64,000 nucleotides of DNA, taken from SAR86 cluster bacterium SAR86B. Lineage in GTDB: Bacteria; Pseudomonadota; Gammaproteobacteria; Magnimaribacterales; D2472. Location of the stretch: NCBI GenBank assembly GCA_905181955.1, contig CAJJAC010000009.1:183684-247683 (forward strand), read 5' to 3'. The stretch's first letter is position 1, and the number at the start of each line of letters is the position of its first letter. Positions 17,150 to 26,537 of the stretch are shown here, in pieces. Both the position numbers and the translations under genes were made by a program. Under the pieces are notes generated by a model. It worked only from the letters and a program-made list of their open reading frames with translations, made no database searches and was not told the origin of the DNA.

Positions 17150-18172
17150 ATGCAAAATAAAGTAGCAGTTCTAGGTGGCGGAAGTTTTGGAACTGTTCTT
17201 GCAAACATAGCTGCCTCTAACGGCAATGAAGTTACTTTGTGGGTAAGAGATGCAGAGCAAGCTCTTAGAATTAATTCAGAAGGAGCCAACGCAACCTATC
17301 ATCCTGAATTACAGCTATCAAAAAATATAACTGCTTCTGATGATCTTGGTGAGGTTATCTTAGGAGCTAAGCTAGTATTGATAGCAACACCAAGTCTTAT
17401 TTTTGAAACTATTGTTAAAAGAATAGCTCCATTAATTGATTCCAATATTGATGTAATATCCTGTACTAAAGGCATAAGACATAATCCATTTAAGACCATG
17501 AGCGATATTATCGAAGATAATTTATCATTTAAAGGCGTAAATGTAGGAGTCTTAAGTGGGCCCAACTTAGCTAGAGAAATTGCTGAAAATAAAATAGCAG
17601 GAACAGTTATTGCTAGTAAAAATCAATCTCTTATTGATCATACTAAAGCAATTCTTTCTTCAAGTACTTTTAAAATATACTCTAGCGCAGACGTTAATGG
17701 TATTGAGTTGGCGGGTGCTTTAAAAAATATTTACGCTATCATTTGTGGTCTAGCTAGCTCACTTGAGGTTGGTGAGAATGCTAATGGGTTAATACTTACA
17801 AGAAGCATGGCGGAAATGAGCAGGTTTGCAGTTGCCAAGGGTGCAAATCCAATAACATTTTTAGGCTTAGCAGGAATGGGGGATTTACTAGCAACATGCA
17901 CATCAACTCTTTCAAGAAATTTCCAATTAGGTGCTTTTTTGGGAAATGGATTGAATTTAGAAGAAGCTAAAGATGAAGTGGGCCAAGTTGCTGAAGGAAT
18001 CAGAACATTAGAAGTTGCCCATGAAGAAGCAGCAATGTATAAAATTAATATGCCGCTTATGGAATCTTTATATAAAATTATTTATAAAGATGAAAAGCCA
18101 GAAAGCTTATTAGATGATTTGATTAATCATCCGCATGAAATTGATGTAGAATTTACACATAGAGGAAAATAG
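17150..18172 (+). CDS. gpsA: Glycerol-3-phosphate dehydrogenase [NAD(P)+]
   Basis: Makes sn-glycerol-3-phosphate for phospholipid synthesis from DHAP. It has 340 residues. The Rossmann N-terminus is VAVLGGGSFGTVLANIAA. SCTKGIRHNPFKTMSDII, GVLSGPNLAREIAENKIAGT and the catalytic-lysine segment GIELAGALKNIYAIICGLA are all present, as is GMGDLLATCTSTLSRNFQLG. The C-terminal part (EVGQVAEGIRTLEVAHE) is complete. It lies between htpG and the DUF4389 gene with gaps of 8 and 3 nt, so cotranscription is likely. Confidence 0.97.
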   Translation: MQNKVAVLGGGSFGTVLANIAASNGNEVTLWVRDAEQALRINSEGANATYHPELQLSKNITASDDLGEVILGAKLVLIATPSLIFETIVKRIAPLIDSNIDVISCTKGIRHNPFKTMSDIIEDNLSFKGVNVGVLSGPNLAREIAENKIAGTVIASKNQSLIDHTKAILSSSTFKIYSSADVNGIELAGALKNIYAIICGLASSLEVGENANGLILTRSMAEMSRFAVAKGANPITFLGLAGMGDLLATCTSTLSRNFQLGAFLGNGLNLEEAKDEVGQVAEGIRTLEVAHEEAAMYKINMPLMESLYKIIYKDEKPESLLDDLINHPHEIDVEFTHRGK

Positions 18173-18175
18173 ATT

Positions 18176-18589
18176 ATGGAAAATTTTAATAGAGAAGAAG
18201 TAAAAGAAGAGGTTTTAAAGGTAGGAAAGTGGAAACGCTTTTTCTTTATGATAGTTTATGCATTTGTATTAGGTTTTGCTCTAAACATTATGTTGGGAAT
18301 TGCTTTTATACAATTCTTGTTTTTCTTATTTACTTCAAAAATAAACGAAGCATTATTTAATTTTAATAAGCAGATATTCTTATTTTTTGACGATACATTA
18401 AATTTTTTAGCCTTTCAAACAGAAGAAATGCCATTTCCTTTTAAGAAATCTTCTAATGGAGATGAAGCATCAGAAACATCTGAGATAGTAGAAGGAGAGG
18501 CAGATTTTGTTGAAGACGAAGAGCCTAAATTTTCAGAAAGCTCAGAAGAAAACACAGCTGAGGTTTCCGAAGAAGAGCCTAAATCTTAG
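18176..18589 (+). CDS. DUF4389 family membrane protein with acidic tail
   Basis: A 137-residue protein. A cytosolic N-terminus ([18 protein letters not shown]) precedes two adjacent hydrophobic segments ([30 protein letters not shown]). The segment [27 protein letters not shown] is the conserved end of DUF4389. The last 45 residues are almost all acidic or serine ([13 protein letters not shown]), probably disordered. Function is unknown. It sits 3 nt after gpsA; the 3' end overlaps convergent folD by 11 bp. Confidence 0.75.
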   Translation: MENFNREEVKEEVLKVGKWKRFFFMIVYAFVLGFALNIMLGIAFIQFLFFLFTSKINEALFNFNKQIFLFFDDTLNFLAFQTEEMPFPFKKSSNGDEASETSEIVEGEADFVEDEEPKFSESSEENTAEVSEEEPKS

Positions 18590-19418
18590 ATCTTTGAGCA
18601 GATTGAAGGGTCTGAAGTATTAAAGTATTTATTGTCATAGGTCCTACTCCTCCTGGAACAGGGGTATAGGCAGAAGCTTTTAATTCAATATTTTCTAAGT
18701 CTATATCTCCACATTTTTCTGGATGATATCCAGCATCTACAACCACTGCACTTTCTTTAATCCATTCATGCTTAATAAATCTTGGGATTCCAACAGCACC
18801 AACTAAAATATCTGCTTGTTTGATTATGTCTTCAATATTCTGTGTTCTTGAATGACAAATAGTAACAGTAGCATTCTTGTTTAATAGCATCATAGCCATT
18901 GGCTTTCCTAGAATTGGGCTTCTTCCAACTACAACAGCATTTTTACCTTGAATTTCAATCTGATAATGTTCAAGCAATCTCATGATGCCTGCAGGTGTAC
19001 ATGATCCAAATGCAGGAAGGCCCATAGACATGTTTCCAAATCCAAGACAGGTAACACCATCAACATCTTTACTTAAATCAATAGCGTCAAAACATTGCCT
19101 TTCATCAATCTGACTTGGGACTGGGTGTTGTAATAGAATTCCATGGACATTTTTATCATCATTCAACTCTTTTATCTTACTTAAAAGTTCTTCTGTTGTT
19201 GTTTTGTCAGACATTTCAACAGCTATAGATTTCATTCCTACTCTTGCACAAGTATTTCTTTTCATCTTTACATATGTCTCTGAGGCTGGATCCTGACCAA
19301 CTAAGATGGTGGCTAAGGTTGGAAATATTCCATCATTATTTAATTCAGTTACTTGCTGCGCAATAGACTCTTCGGTAGCAAGAGCTAGAGATTTACCATC
19401 TAATATTTTTATAGTCAT
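18579..19418 (-). CDS. folD: Bifunctional methylene-THF dehydrogenase/cyclohydrolase FolD
   Basis: Interconverts 5,10-methylene-THF and 10-formyl-THF, supplying one-carbon units for purN and for formylation. It has 279 residues (E. coli 288). The catalytic tyrosine and lysine are in [12 protein letters not shown], followed by [27 protein letters not shown], the NADP loop [13 protein letters not shown] and the signature [15 protein letters not shown]. Monocistronic, facing away from the tRNA-Pro/tRNA-Arg pair. Confidence 0.97.
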   Translation of the reverse strand: MTIKILDGKSLALATEESIAQQVTELNNDGIFPTLATILVGQDPASETYVKMKRNTCARVGMKSIAVEMSDKTTTEELLSKIKELNDDKNVHGILLQHPVPSQIDERQCFDAIDLSKDVDGVTCLGFGNMSMGLPAFGSCTPAGIMRLLEHYQIEIQGKNAVVVGRSPILGKPMAMMLLNKNATVTICHSRTQNIEDIIKQADILVGAVGIPRFIKHEWIKESAVVVDAGYHPEKCGDIDLENIELKASAYTPVPGGVGPMTINTLILQTLQSAQRSKI

Positions 19419-19460
19419 AGCTGTAATTATGTCATTAAAAAAAATTTATGCACATGGTGA

Positions 19461-19489
19461 TTGCTTATTTATTCCATAAACTTTACTAT
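19461..19489 (+). promoter_or_regulatory. promoter of tRNA-Pro/tRNA-Arg
   Basis: TTGCTT (-35, 19461-19466), a 17-bp spacer and TACTAT (-10, 19484-19489), ending 9 nt before the first base of tRNA-Pro. Each hexamer differs from consensus at two positions; spacing and location are ideal for a tRNA promoter. Confidence 0.6.
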
Positions 19490-19498
19490 TTGCATCCT

Positions 19499-19575
19499 CG
19501 GGGTATAGCGCAGTCTGGTAGCGCACTCGCTTTGGGAGCGAGTGGTCGTAAGTTCGAATCTTACTACCCCGACCA
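19499..19575 (+). tRNA. tRNA-Pro (TGG)
   Basis: A 77-nt cloverleaf with acceptor CGGGGTA/TACCCCG, anticodon stem CTCGC/GCGAG, loop TTTGGGA giving TGG, T-loop TTCGAAT and an encoded ACCA end. tRNA-Arg begins 3 nt later, so both come from one precursor. Confidence 0.97.
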
Positions 19576-19578
19576 TAT

Positions 19579-19655
19579 GCGCCTGTAGCTCAGTTGGATA
19601 GAGCAACGGTTTTCTAAACCGTGGGTCAGGAGTTCGAATCTCTTCAGGCGCGCCA
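19579..19655 (+). tRNA. tRNA-Arg (TCT)
   Basis: A 77-nt cloverleaf with acceptor GCGCCTG/CAGGCGC, anticodon stem ACGGT/ACCGT, loop TTTCTAA giving TCT, T-loop TTCGAAT and an encoded GCCA end. trhO, a tRNA-modifying enzyme gene, starts 72 nt downstream. Confidence 0.97.
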
Positions 19656-19727
19656 TGTTTATATTTAACAAATTATCCCCTAATCACCATTCTTTTATAT
19701 AATATAAATACTCATTTAAAAATCACT

Positions 19728-20657
19728 ATGTACTCTGTAGCAGCTTTATATAAATTTTCACCAGTAGTTGATCCTGCTTCTACTCAAAATATCTTAAAGA
19801 AGAGATTATTAAACCATCAGATTCATGGAACTATATTGGTAGGTCATGAGGGCTTAAATGGAACTATTTCTGGAGATGAAGCTAATATCTTGCTCGCATT
19901 AAATTGTATTAAAGATCTTGATGGCTTTGCTGATATTGATGTTAAATTTTCTGAATCTCAAGAAAATCCATTTTTAAGATTAAAAGTTAAGCTAAAGGAT
20001 GAAATTGTTACAATAGGAAATCCTGAAATTAATCCCAATATTCAAGCTGGAAATTATGTAAATCCTTCTGAATGGAATAATTTAATTAAAGATGAAGATG
20101 TTTTATTAATTGATGTAAGAAATAACTATGAATGTTCTATTGGTTCATTTAAAAATGCCGTGAACCCTAAAACTAATATATTTCAAGATTTCCCTAAATG
20201 GGTTGATTCTCAAAGTTTTTCAGACGCAGATAAAAAATCAAAAAAAGTTGCTATGTTTTGTACCGGTGGTATCCGGTGTGAAAAAGCATCTTCTTATATG
20301 AAAAATGAAGGTTTTGAGGATGTTTATCACTTAAAAGGCGGTATTTTAAAATATTTTGAATCAGTTAATGAGAAAGAGAGTCTATGGGATGGAGAATGTT
20401 TTGTCTTTGATGACAGAGTTTCAGTTAAGCATGATTTATCTGTTGGATCATATGATATGTGTCACGGTTGTAGATTTCCTATAACTGATTTAGATAAATC
20501 TTCTGATAAGTATCAAAGAGGAATATCATGCCCTGGCTGTTTTGATAGCAAGACCGATGATCAGAAATCTAGATATGCCAGCAGGCAGCTACAAGTAGAT
20601 TTATCTAAAGAGAGAAATGAAAAACATCTTGGTGCTGATTTCGCTAAAGAGAACTAA
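19728..20657 (+). CDS. trhO: tRNA uridine-34 5-hydroxylase TrhO (rhodanese-like)
   Basis: Rhodanese-family enzyme of the YceA/TrhO group, which hydroxylates wobble uridine oxygen-dependently on the way to cmo5U-type modifications. It has 309 residues. The N-terminal acylphosphatase-like domain includes GTILVGHEGLNGTISG. The rhodanese domain has the active-site loop FCTGGIRCEKASSY (C178). Two C-terminal CxxC pairs (CHGC, CPGC) probably bind metal. It lies 72 nt after tRNA-Arg; tRNA-Val(TAC) and tRNA-Pro(TGG) in this window are plausible substrates. The GST-like gene follows after 1 nt. Confidence 0.9.
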   Translation: MYSVAALYKFSPVVDPASTQNILKKRLLNHQIHGTILVGHEGLNGTISGDEANILLALNCIKDLDGFADIDVKFSESQENPFLRLKVKLKDEIVTIGNPEINPNIQAGNYVNPSEWNNLIKDEDVLLIDVRNNYECSIGSFKNAVNPKTNIFQDFPKWVDSQSFSDADKKSKKVAMFCTGGIRCEKASSYMKNEGFEDVYHLKGGILKYFESVNEKESLWDGECFVFDDRVSVKHDLSVGSYDMCHGCRFPITDLDKSSDKYQRGISCPGCFDSKTDDQKSRYASRQLQVDLSKERNEKHLGADFAKEN

Positions 20658-20658
20658 T

Positions 20659-21306
20659 ATGAAAAAGCCTATATTGTATTCATTTAAAAGATGCCCTTAT
20701 GCCATGAGAGCTAGAATGGCAATTTTTTTAACTAATACTAAGTGTGAGCTAAGAGAAGTCCATTTAAAAAATAAACCTCAGTCAATGCTAGATCTATCTC
20801 CAAAAGGAACGGTGCCAGTTCTTAAAATTGATAATGATACAGTGATTGATGAGAGTCTTGAGATTGTTGAGTGGGCACTAGATATCAATAATATATTTAT
20901 AAATCAACTCCTTCCAGATCAGCAAGCATTAACCAACGAGCTTATTACACTTTTTGATGAGGAATTTAAGTTTAATTTAGATAGATATAAATATTCGGTA
21001 AGGTATGAAGATGCTAATCCATTAGAAAGTCGAAGTAAGTGCCTAGAGATCTTAAAAACAATTGAAAAAACTATTTCAACTTCACATTGGTTTTTTGGTA
21101 ATTCTGTAAATAAATTGGATATATGTATTTTGCCTTTTATAAGGCAATTCAGAATTGCAGACCCTGAATGGTTTGATTCTTTAGATGAAATCAAGCAAGT
21201 TAAATCATGGCTTGAACATTTTTTAGAAAGTTCGTTACTAGCAAATATTATGAATAAAAATGATCCCTGGAGGGAAGGGGATCAAATTTTAATATTTCCC
21301 CAATAA
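20659..21306 (+). CDS. glutathione S-transferase-like protein (CPYA active site)
   Basis: A 215-residue protein with an N-terminal glutaredoxin-like thioredoxin fold (ILYSFKRCPYAMRARMAI, Cys12) and the conserved cis-Pro region GTVPVLKID followed by DESLEIVEWAL. An all-helical GST C-terminal domain follows. The CPYA motif recalls GrxB/omega-type GSTs rather than detoxifying Tyr/Ser classes. The frame is open upstream to 20617, but the ATG at 20659, 1 nt after the trhO stop, gives the normal N-terminus. Physiological substrate unknown. Confidence 0.85.
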   Translation: MKKPILYSFKRCPYAMRARMAIFLTNTKCELREVHLKNKPQSMLDLSPKGTVPVLKIDNDTVIDESLEIVEWALDINNIFINQLLPDQQALTNELITLFDEEFKFNLDRYKYSVRYEDANPLESRSKCLEILKTIEKTISTSHWFFGNSVNKLDICILPFIRQFRIADPEWFDSLDEIKQVKSWLEHFLESSLLANIMNKNDPWREGDQILIFPQ

Positions 21307-21337
21307 GGTTAAATTTATTAAGACAAGTATTTATAAC

Positions 21338-21757
21338 TTAATGACATGCTATGCCAAATTTCTTTAGTCTGTAATAGTTATATGGCCAAGGAGTTAAGAA
21401 CCCCGCAGTCAACATAATTGGAATTACCCACCAGGTTAGAACCCCACCTACTAATATTATATCTGTGATATTCATAGCAACCTCCATTGCTACCATACTC
21501 ACAAAACTCATCTTAAATGCTGTCTCTAGAGCTGACTTGAATTCAAAAGCCTGTCTCATTAGTATCACTGTCTCTAACGCAATACTTGTTATTAAGCCGT
21601 TTATTATCGCCAAAGACATTACTATCCATATACTTAATCCATGATCAAACTGTTGAAATGCAAAAATAGTTCCAAAGTCTCCAATGGAACATCCGAGTAA
21701 ACACCATTTAGTATTATGAGCACTTCGTATCCATGTATGCCTGCACTTCCAATTCAT
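21338..21757 (-). CDS. DUF4396-like membrane protein
   Basis: A 139-residue protein with four hydrophobic segments. The N-terminal region KWCLLGCSIGDFGTIFAF is the recognisable block and, with the later FLTPWPYNYYRLKKFG end, fits DUF4396. Cysteines and histidines cluster near the N-terminus (CRHTW, C at the start of the first segment) and an H-x end is present (IACH), hinting at metal contact, but the family has no assigned function. It follows gdhA after 11 nt and is probably cotranscribed. The family call is from memory of motifs and moderately sure. Confidence 0.6.
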   Translation of the reverse strand: MNWKCRHTWIRSAHNTKWCLLGCSIGDFGTIFAFQQFDHGLSIWIVMSLAIINGLITSIALETVILMRQAFEFKSALETAFKMSFVSMVAMEVAMNITDIILVGGVLTWWVIPIMLTAGFLTPWPYNYYRLKKFGIACH

Positions 21758-21768
21758 CAGAATTTTTT

Positions 21769-23169
21769 CTAAAGCCCGATTGAGTCGTAAGACATAGCAA
21801 TTTTTTCAATCGCAACCTTATAGGCGGCAGTCCTAAAATCAGTTATCTTGTCATTACTCATAAACTCTTTTTTAACTTCCTGAAAGCCATCAATCATCAT
21901 GTCATCTAAACCGGATCTTATTAAATCAATCTCATCAACTCCATTAAGAAAATTTGACTTGAACTCTTGCGGCATAGTTTTACCAGTCATGGACTCAATA
22001 CCCTCAATTAAAGTATTGAATTGAAATAAGTTTTCTCTTTTCTCAAGCCTACCAAATCGAATATGCCTAATATTTTTAACCCATTCAAAATAACTTACAG
22101 CAACCCCACCTGAATTAGCTAAAATATCTGGAATTATAAAAACTTTCTTTTTATTTAAAATTGAATGTGCTTTATAAGTAATTGGCCCATTAGCCGCTTC
22201 AATAATTAATTTAGCTTTTATTTGATTAGCATTTTTTTCAGTTATAACAGCTTCTCTAGCAGCTGGTATTAAGAGGTCACATTCTTTCTTAAGCAGAAGA
22301 GAGCCATCTTTTATAAATGTAGCTTTCGGATACTTTTCAAAACTTTTATGCTTAACAAAATACTTTTTAGCATGCTCAGCATTAATTCCGTTTATGTTAT
22401 AAATACCGCCGTTATGTTCAGCTATACCTATTAATTTCATTTTATTTTCTTCGCTTATAAACTTTGCTGCATTAAAGCCAACATTACCTAACCCTTGAAC
22501 AATAAAAGTTTTGTCTTCCATGGAGTTTGTAAAATTGATGAGCTTAAGAAGATCTTCATTTTTAAAAAATTCCCTAACTATATATTGAACTCCTCTTCCT
22601 GTGGCTTCCTCTCTTCCAACAAGCCCATTTTTAGTTGGTGGCTTACCTGTAACACATGCAGCAGCATTGATATCAGTAGGTTTAATTTTTCTATACTCAT
22701 CCGCAATCCAAGCCATCTCCTCAGATGAAGTTCCTATATCAGGCGCTGGAACATTCTGGGAAGGGCTAATTAAATCTCTTTTTATGAGTTCTTGAGCAAA
22801 TCTTCTTGTTATTTTTTCTATTTCTTTTCTTGACCAATCGTCTGGATTAATTCTTAGTCCACCCTTAGATCCACCAAAGGGCACATTAATAATCGCATTT
22901 TTATATGACATAAGAGCCGCTAAGGCCTCAACTTCTTCTGAATGAGTTGCTAAATCGTACCTTATACCACCTTTAGTAGGTTCCATATGCTCAGAATGAA
23001 CTGATCTCCAGCCCTCAAAAGTATGGATATCATCTCTAAGCCTCACTCCAAAGCGAACGGTATAGGTTGAATTACAGGTAATTATTTTATTTGCTAGACC
23101 TGGAGATATATCTGAATGCTTTAAAGCCTTGTTAACAAATTTGGTTGTATCACTTAAAAAATCACTCAC
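21769..23169 (-). CDS. Glu/Leu/Phe/Val dehydrogenase (glutamate dehydrogenase)
   Basis: Oxidative deamination of glutamate (or reverse) in the cytosol. It has 466 residues. The substrate-binding lysines are in HSEHMEPTKGGIRYD and VPFGGSKGGLRINP, the catalytic Asp region is VPAPDIGTSSEEMAWI, and the Rossmann loop is VQGLGNVGFNAAKF. ILANSGGVAVSYFEWVKN is typical of the NAD-preferring short form. The start is a GTG at 23169 with a good upstream AAAGGGG; no better ATG exists nearby. It would feed glutamate released by the GGT and M20 enzymes encoded later into the TCA cycle. Cofactor preference is inference. Confidence 0.92.
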   Translation of the reverse strand: MSDFLSDTTKFVNKALKHSDISPGLANKIITCNSTYTVRFGVRLRDDIHTFEGWRSVHSEHMEPTKGGIRYDLATHSEEVEALAALMSYKNAIINVPFGGSKGGLRINPDDWSRKEIEKITRRFAQELIKRDLISPSQNVPAPDIGTSSEEMAWIADEYRKIKPTDINAAACVTGKPPTKNGLVGREEATGRGVQYIVREFFKNEDLLKLINFTNSMEDKTFIVQGLGNVGFNAAKFISEENKMKLIGIAEHNGGIYNINGINAEHAKKYFVKHKSFEKYPKATFIKDGSLLLKKECDLLIPAAREAVITEKNANQIKAKLIIEAANGPITYKAHSILNKKKVFIIPDILANSGGVAVSYFEWVKNIRHIRFGRLEKRENLFQFNTLIEGIESMTGKTMPQEFKSNFLNGVDEIDLIRSGLDDMMIDGFQEVKKEFMSNDKITDFRTAAYKVAIEKIAMSYDSIGL

Positions 23170-23231
23170 AATAAAAAATCCCCTTTAATAAATAAATTAT
23201 AAGATTTTTAATCTATAATGTCTCGTTTCTT

Positions 23232-23309
23232 GGCGGGCGTAGCTCAGTAGGTTAGAGCGCTGGATTGTGGCTCCGGAGGCCGTGGGTTCGAACCCCATCG
23301 CTCGCCCCA
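23232..23309 (+). tRNA. tRNA-His (GTG)
   Basis: A 78-nt cloverleaf with the extra G-1 paired to C73, as required for tRNA-His. The acceptor is GCGGGCG/CGCTCGC, the anticodon loop TTGTGGC gives GTG, the T-loop is TTCGAAC and CCA is encoded. A perfect -10 (TATAAT) lies at 23214-23219, without a good -35. The tig ATG is 20 nt downstream after a T7 run. Confidence 0.97.
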
Positions 23310-23329
23310 TTTTTTTATTGGAATTAATC

Positions 23330-24628
23330 ATGACAAGTAAGTTAAAAAAATTAAAAGATCTTGAAAGAAAATTAGATGTTTCTGTTCCCGTTGAGGAATA
23401 TAAAGCTAAATTTGATAGCAAGATAAATAAAATTAAAGGCACTGCAAAACTAGATGGCTTTAGAAAAGGCAAGGTTCCTGCAGACGTTCTTGAGAAAAGG
23501 TATGGCCCTTCAATCCATGCTGATGTTCTTAACGAATTAATACAAGACTCTTACCCAAAAGAGCTTGCAGAGAATAAAATCAGGCCTGCCTGCGTCCCAT
23601 CTATCAGCATAGATAGCGATGACCCAGCTAAGCCTATAAAGTATTCAGCTGTATTTGAAGTTTTTCCTGACATAAAAGTCAAAATTTCAAGATGGTCTAG
23701 TTATGAAAAGCATTCAATCGAAATTGAAGATTCGGATTTAGATTTAGCAATAGATGATATTCGTTCTAGATATGGAGATTGGGAAGATGTATCTAGAAAA
23801 TCTCAGAACGATGATCAGTTAGTTATGGATTTTGAAGGCATGGTGGATGGCGAGCCCTTTGAAGGCAATAGCGCAAAAGACTTTAAATTAGTTTTAGGTA
23901 GTAAATCCATGATACCTGGATTTGAAGAAAATTTATTAGATAAAGACCCTAAAACAGAATTTACCATAACTGCAAAATTTCCTGATGACTATTTTAAGCA
24001 AGATTTGGCTGGAAAGGATGCAGAATTTAAAATCAACTTATTAAAAGTTCAAGAGAATAAGCTTGCTGAAATAAATAAAGATCTATTTGAAAAGTTAAGC
24101 ATGGAAGTTGAGGACGAAGCTGCTTTTAGAACTGAAATTAAATCAAGAATGGATAAAGAGGTTGAGATGCAAGAAAAAGCATTAACTAAAGAATCTATAT
24201 ATGAGTTACTTTTAAAATCTCACTCATTTGGCGCACCTAATGCAACTCTTAAAGAGCAATCTGAATTAATGAGAAAAGATGCATTAATGAGAATTGGTCA
24301 AAGTGTTGAAAATGCAGAAGCTGATTTATTTCCAATTGAATCATTTGAAGAAGACGCATCTAAAAGAGTTAGATTAGACCTACTTTTTGCAGAATTAATT
24401 AAATTCTATGAAATTAAAGTTGAGAGTGATAAGCTCAAAGGGTTCATTGCTGAAGAATCTAAGAAATACAAGGATCCAGAGCAGTTTGAGTCCTGGGTTG
24501 TAAGTCAGCCAAAACAGCTTGAACAATTTAATATGATGGTTTTAGAGAACCAGCTCATTGAAAAATTAGAAAATGATCTTAAATCAAAGAGTAAGGTAAT
24601 AAAATTCTCAGAACTAGCTAATAAATAA
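23330..24628 (+). CDS. tig: Trigger factor
   Basis: Ribosome-associated chaperone and peptidyl-prolyl isomerase. From the ATG at 23330 it is 432 residues, the same length as the E. coli protein. The ribosome-docking signature GFRKGKVP is in the N-terminal domain. The FKBP domain shows DQLVMDFEGMVDGEPFEG and MIPGFEENL. The helical C-terminal domain is complete. The frame extends upstream into tRNA-His, but those codons cannot be coding. It begins 20 nt after tRNA-His and leads the conserved tig-clpP-clpX-lon-hupB-ppiD cluster. Confidence 0.97.
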   Translation: MTSKLKKLKDLERKLDVSVPVEEYKAKFDSKINKIKGTAKLDGFRKGKVPADVLEKRYGPSIHADVLNELIQDSYPKELAENKIRPACVPSISIDSDDPAKPIKYSAVFEVFPDIKVKISRWSSYEKHSIEIEDSDLDLAIDDIRSRYGDWEDVSRKSQNDDQLVMDFEGMVDGEPFEGNSAKDFKLVLGSKSMIPGFEENLLDKDPKTEFTITAKFPDDYFKQDLAGKDAEFKINLLKVQENKLAEINKDLFEKLSMEVEDEAAFRTEIKSRMDKEVEMQEKALTKESIYELLLKSHSFGAPNATLKEQSELMRKDALMRIGQSVENAEADLFPIESFEEDASKRVRLDLLFAELIKFYEIKVESDKLKGFIAEESKKYKDPEQFESWVVSQPKQLEQFNMMVLENQLIEKLENDLKSKSKVIKFSELANK

Positions 24629-24643
24629 TTAAAGAGAAGGCTT

Positions 24644-25258
24644 ATGGAAAATTATAATTCAGCATTGATACCAATGGTTGTAGAACAAACTGCAAGAGGT
24701 GAAAGATCTTTTGATATCTACTCACGCCTATTAAAGGAGAGAGTTATATTCTTATCTGGACCAATTGATGACTATATTTCAAATTTAGTTGTAGCTCAGT
24801 TGCTATTTTTAGAATCTGAAAATCCAGAAAAAGACATAAGTATTTATATCAATTCGCCTGGGGGAAGTATTTCAGCAGGACTAGCTATATATGACACTAT
24901 GCAATTTGTATCACCAGCAATCTCAACTCTTTGTATTGGACAAGCAGCCAGCATGGGGGCTCTTCTTTTGGCAGGTGGAACTGATAAGAAAAGATATGCA
25001 TTGCCAAACTCAAGAATTATGATTCATCAACCTCTTGGTGGATTCCAAGGTCAGGCTTCTGATTTTGAAATTCATGCAAAAGAAATATTACATGCTAAGA
25101 AAAAAGTTAATGAAATTTTAGCTAAACATGCAAAGAAAACTATAAAGCAAATTGAAAAAGATACAGATAGAGATAACTTCTTAGATGCTGAAGCTGCAAA
25201 AGAATACGGTATTGTTGACGCTATATTAGGCTCAAGGGATGTAAAAAATGCCAAGTAA
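24644..25258 (+). CDS. clpP: ATP-dependent Clp protease proteolytic subunit
   Basis: Tetradecameric serine protease that pairs with ClpX. It has 204 residues. The catalytic triad is S103 ([11 protein letters not shown]), H128 ([10 protein letters not shown]) and D177 (DTDRDNFL). The short N-terminal stretch ending around [22 protein letters not shown] is the usual propeptide/axial-loop region. It starts 15 nt after tig and overlaps clpX by 11 bp. Confidence 0.98.
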   Translation: MENYNSALIPMVVEQTARGERSFDIYSRLLKERVIFLSGPIDDYISNLVVAQLLFLESENPEKDISIYINSPGGSISAGLAIYDTMQFVSPAISTLCIGQAASMGALLLAGGTDKKRYALPNSRIMIHQPLGGFQGQASDFEIHAKEILHAKKKVNEILAKHAKKTIKQIEKDTDRDNFLDAEAAKEYGIVDAILGSRDVKNAK

Positions 25259-26507
25259 GGAATCTGCAGATAAATTAAATTGCTCTTTTTGTAGTAAAGT
25301 TCAGGATGATGTTAAAAAATTAATTGCTGGACCTAGTGTTTATATTTGCAATGAATGTGTAGATCTATGTAACGATATTATAGAAGAAGAAGTTAAGAGC
25401 GAGGAGATAGATCCTCTAGAAGAGCTTCCTTCACCGTTAGATATTTTTCAACAATTAGATGACTATGTTATCGGTCAAGATAAAGCTAAAAAAACACTAT
25501 CAGTTGCAGTTTATAATCACTACAAAAGACTTAGAGCTACTTCTTCGAACTCTGAAATAGAACTTCAAAAAAGCAATGTATTACTTCTAGGGCCTACAGG
25601 AAGTGGTAAAACATTATTAGCTCAAACTTTAGCTAAAATTTTAAATGTCCCATTTACTATTGCTGATGCAACAACATTAACAGAAGCTGGATATGTTGGA
25701 GAGGATGTAGAGAATATTATTCAAAAGCTTTTACAAAAATGTGACTATGATCCTGAGAAGGCTCAGCTAGGAATTGTTTACATAGACGAAATAGATAAAA
25801 TAGCTAGAAAATCTGATAATCCATCGATAACAAGAGATGTATCAGGTGAAGGTGTTCAGCAAGCATTGCTTAAGTTGATTGAAGGAACGGTAGCCTCTAT
25901 TCCTCCTCAGGGCGGTAGAAAGCATCCACAGCAAGAGTTTATTCAAATTGATACCTCCAATATCTTATTTATTTGTGGCGGTGCTTTTTCTGGTTTAGAT
26001 AAAGTTATTAGAAACAGAACAGAAAAAACTGGAATAGGTTTTGGAGCAGAAGTTAGTAAAGTAGATAATAATGTTTTATCTATTCATGGAGAAATGGATA
26101 GTATCGAGCCAGAAGATCTAGTTAAGTACGGACTAATACCAGAGTTTGTTGGCAGATTGCCAGTTATATCTACTCTTCATGAGCTTGATCAAGATGCTTT
26201 AGTTAGAATTCTTCAGGAACCTAAAAATGCTCTTGTAAATCAATACAAACATCTTTTTGAAATTGATAATGTAGATTTATCATTTAGAAAAGAGGCTTTA
26301 ATAGAGATTGCTAAACAGGCTATAAAAAGAAAGACAGGCGCCAGAGGCTTAAGATCAATTATAGAAAATATTCTTATGAATACGATGTTTGAATTACCTA
26401 ATAAAGAGCTTGAAAAAGTTATTGTTGATGAGAATTCAGTTAACAATACATCTGATCCAATCAAAGTATTTAAATCAACTAATAAAAAAACCTCTTCAGG
26501 CAATTGA
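25248..26507 (+). CDS. clpX: ATP-dependent Clp protease ATP-binding subunit ClpX
   Basis: AAA+ unfoldase of ClpXP. It has 419 residues. The N-terminal zinc-binding domain uses C12, C15, C34 and C37. Walker A is GPTGSGKT, the pore loop is GYVGEDVE, Walker B is VYIDEIDKI and the IGF-type ClpP-contact loop is near TGIGFGAE. The C-terminal sensor 2 region is [11 protein letters not shown]. It overlaps clpP by 11 bp, implying balanced coupled synthesis, and precedes lon by 30 nt. Confidence 0.98.
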   Translation: MPSKESADKLNCSFCSKVQDDVKKLIAGPSVYICNECVDLCNDIIEEEVKSEEIDPLEELPSPLDIFQQLDDYVIGQDKAKKTLSVAVYNHYKRLRATSSNSEIELQKSNVLLLGPTGSGKTLLAQTLAKILNVPFTIADATTLTEAGYVGEDVENIIQKLLQKCDYDPEKAQLGIVYIDEIDKIARKSDNPSITRDVSGEGVQQALLKLIEGTVASIPPQGGRKHPQQEFIQIDTSNILFICGGAFSGLDKVIRNRTEKTGIGFGAEVSKVDNNVLSIHGEMDSIEPEDLVKYGLIPEFVGRLPVISTLHELDQDALVRILQEPKNALVNQYKHLFEIDNVDLSFRKEALIEIAKQAIKRKTGARGLRSIIENILMNTMFELPNKELEKVIVDENSVNNTSDPIKVFKSTNKKTSSGN

Positions 26508-26530
26508 TAAGTTGATAATCGTCCCTATCT
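26503..26530 (+). promoter_or_regulatory. candidate sigma32 promoter of lon
   Basis: ATTGATA (26503-26509) and CCCTATCT (26523-26530; consensus CCCCATNT, 7 of 8) are spaced by 13 bp in the clpX-lon gap. The -10 ends 7 nt before the lon ATG, so a transcript from it would start at or next to the start codon. lon is heat-shock regulated in E. coli; use of this site is inference. Confidence 0.4.
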
Positions 26531-26537
26531 ACTAGGT

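Noticed and set aside
23197..23472. 91-codon minus-strand frame over tRNA-His and the start of tig
   Set aside because: It is antisense to a certain tRNA and a certain protein gene; the MGFEPTASGATIQRSN wording is a typical antisense-tRNA artefact.
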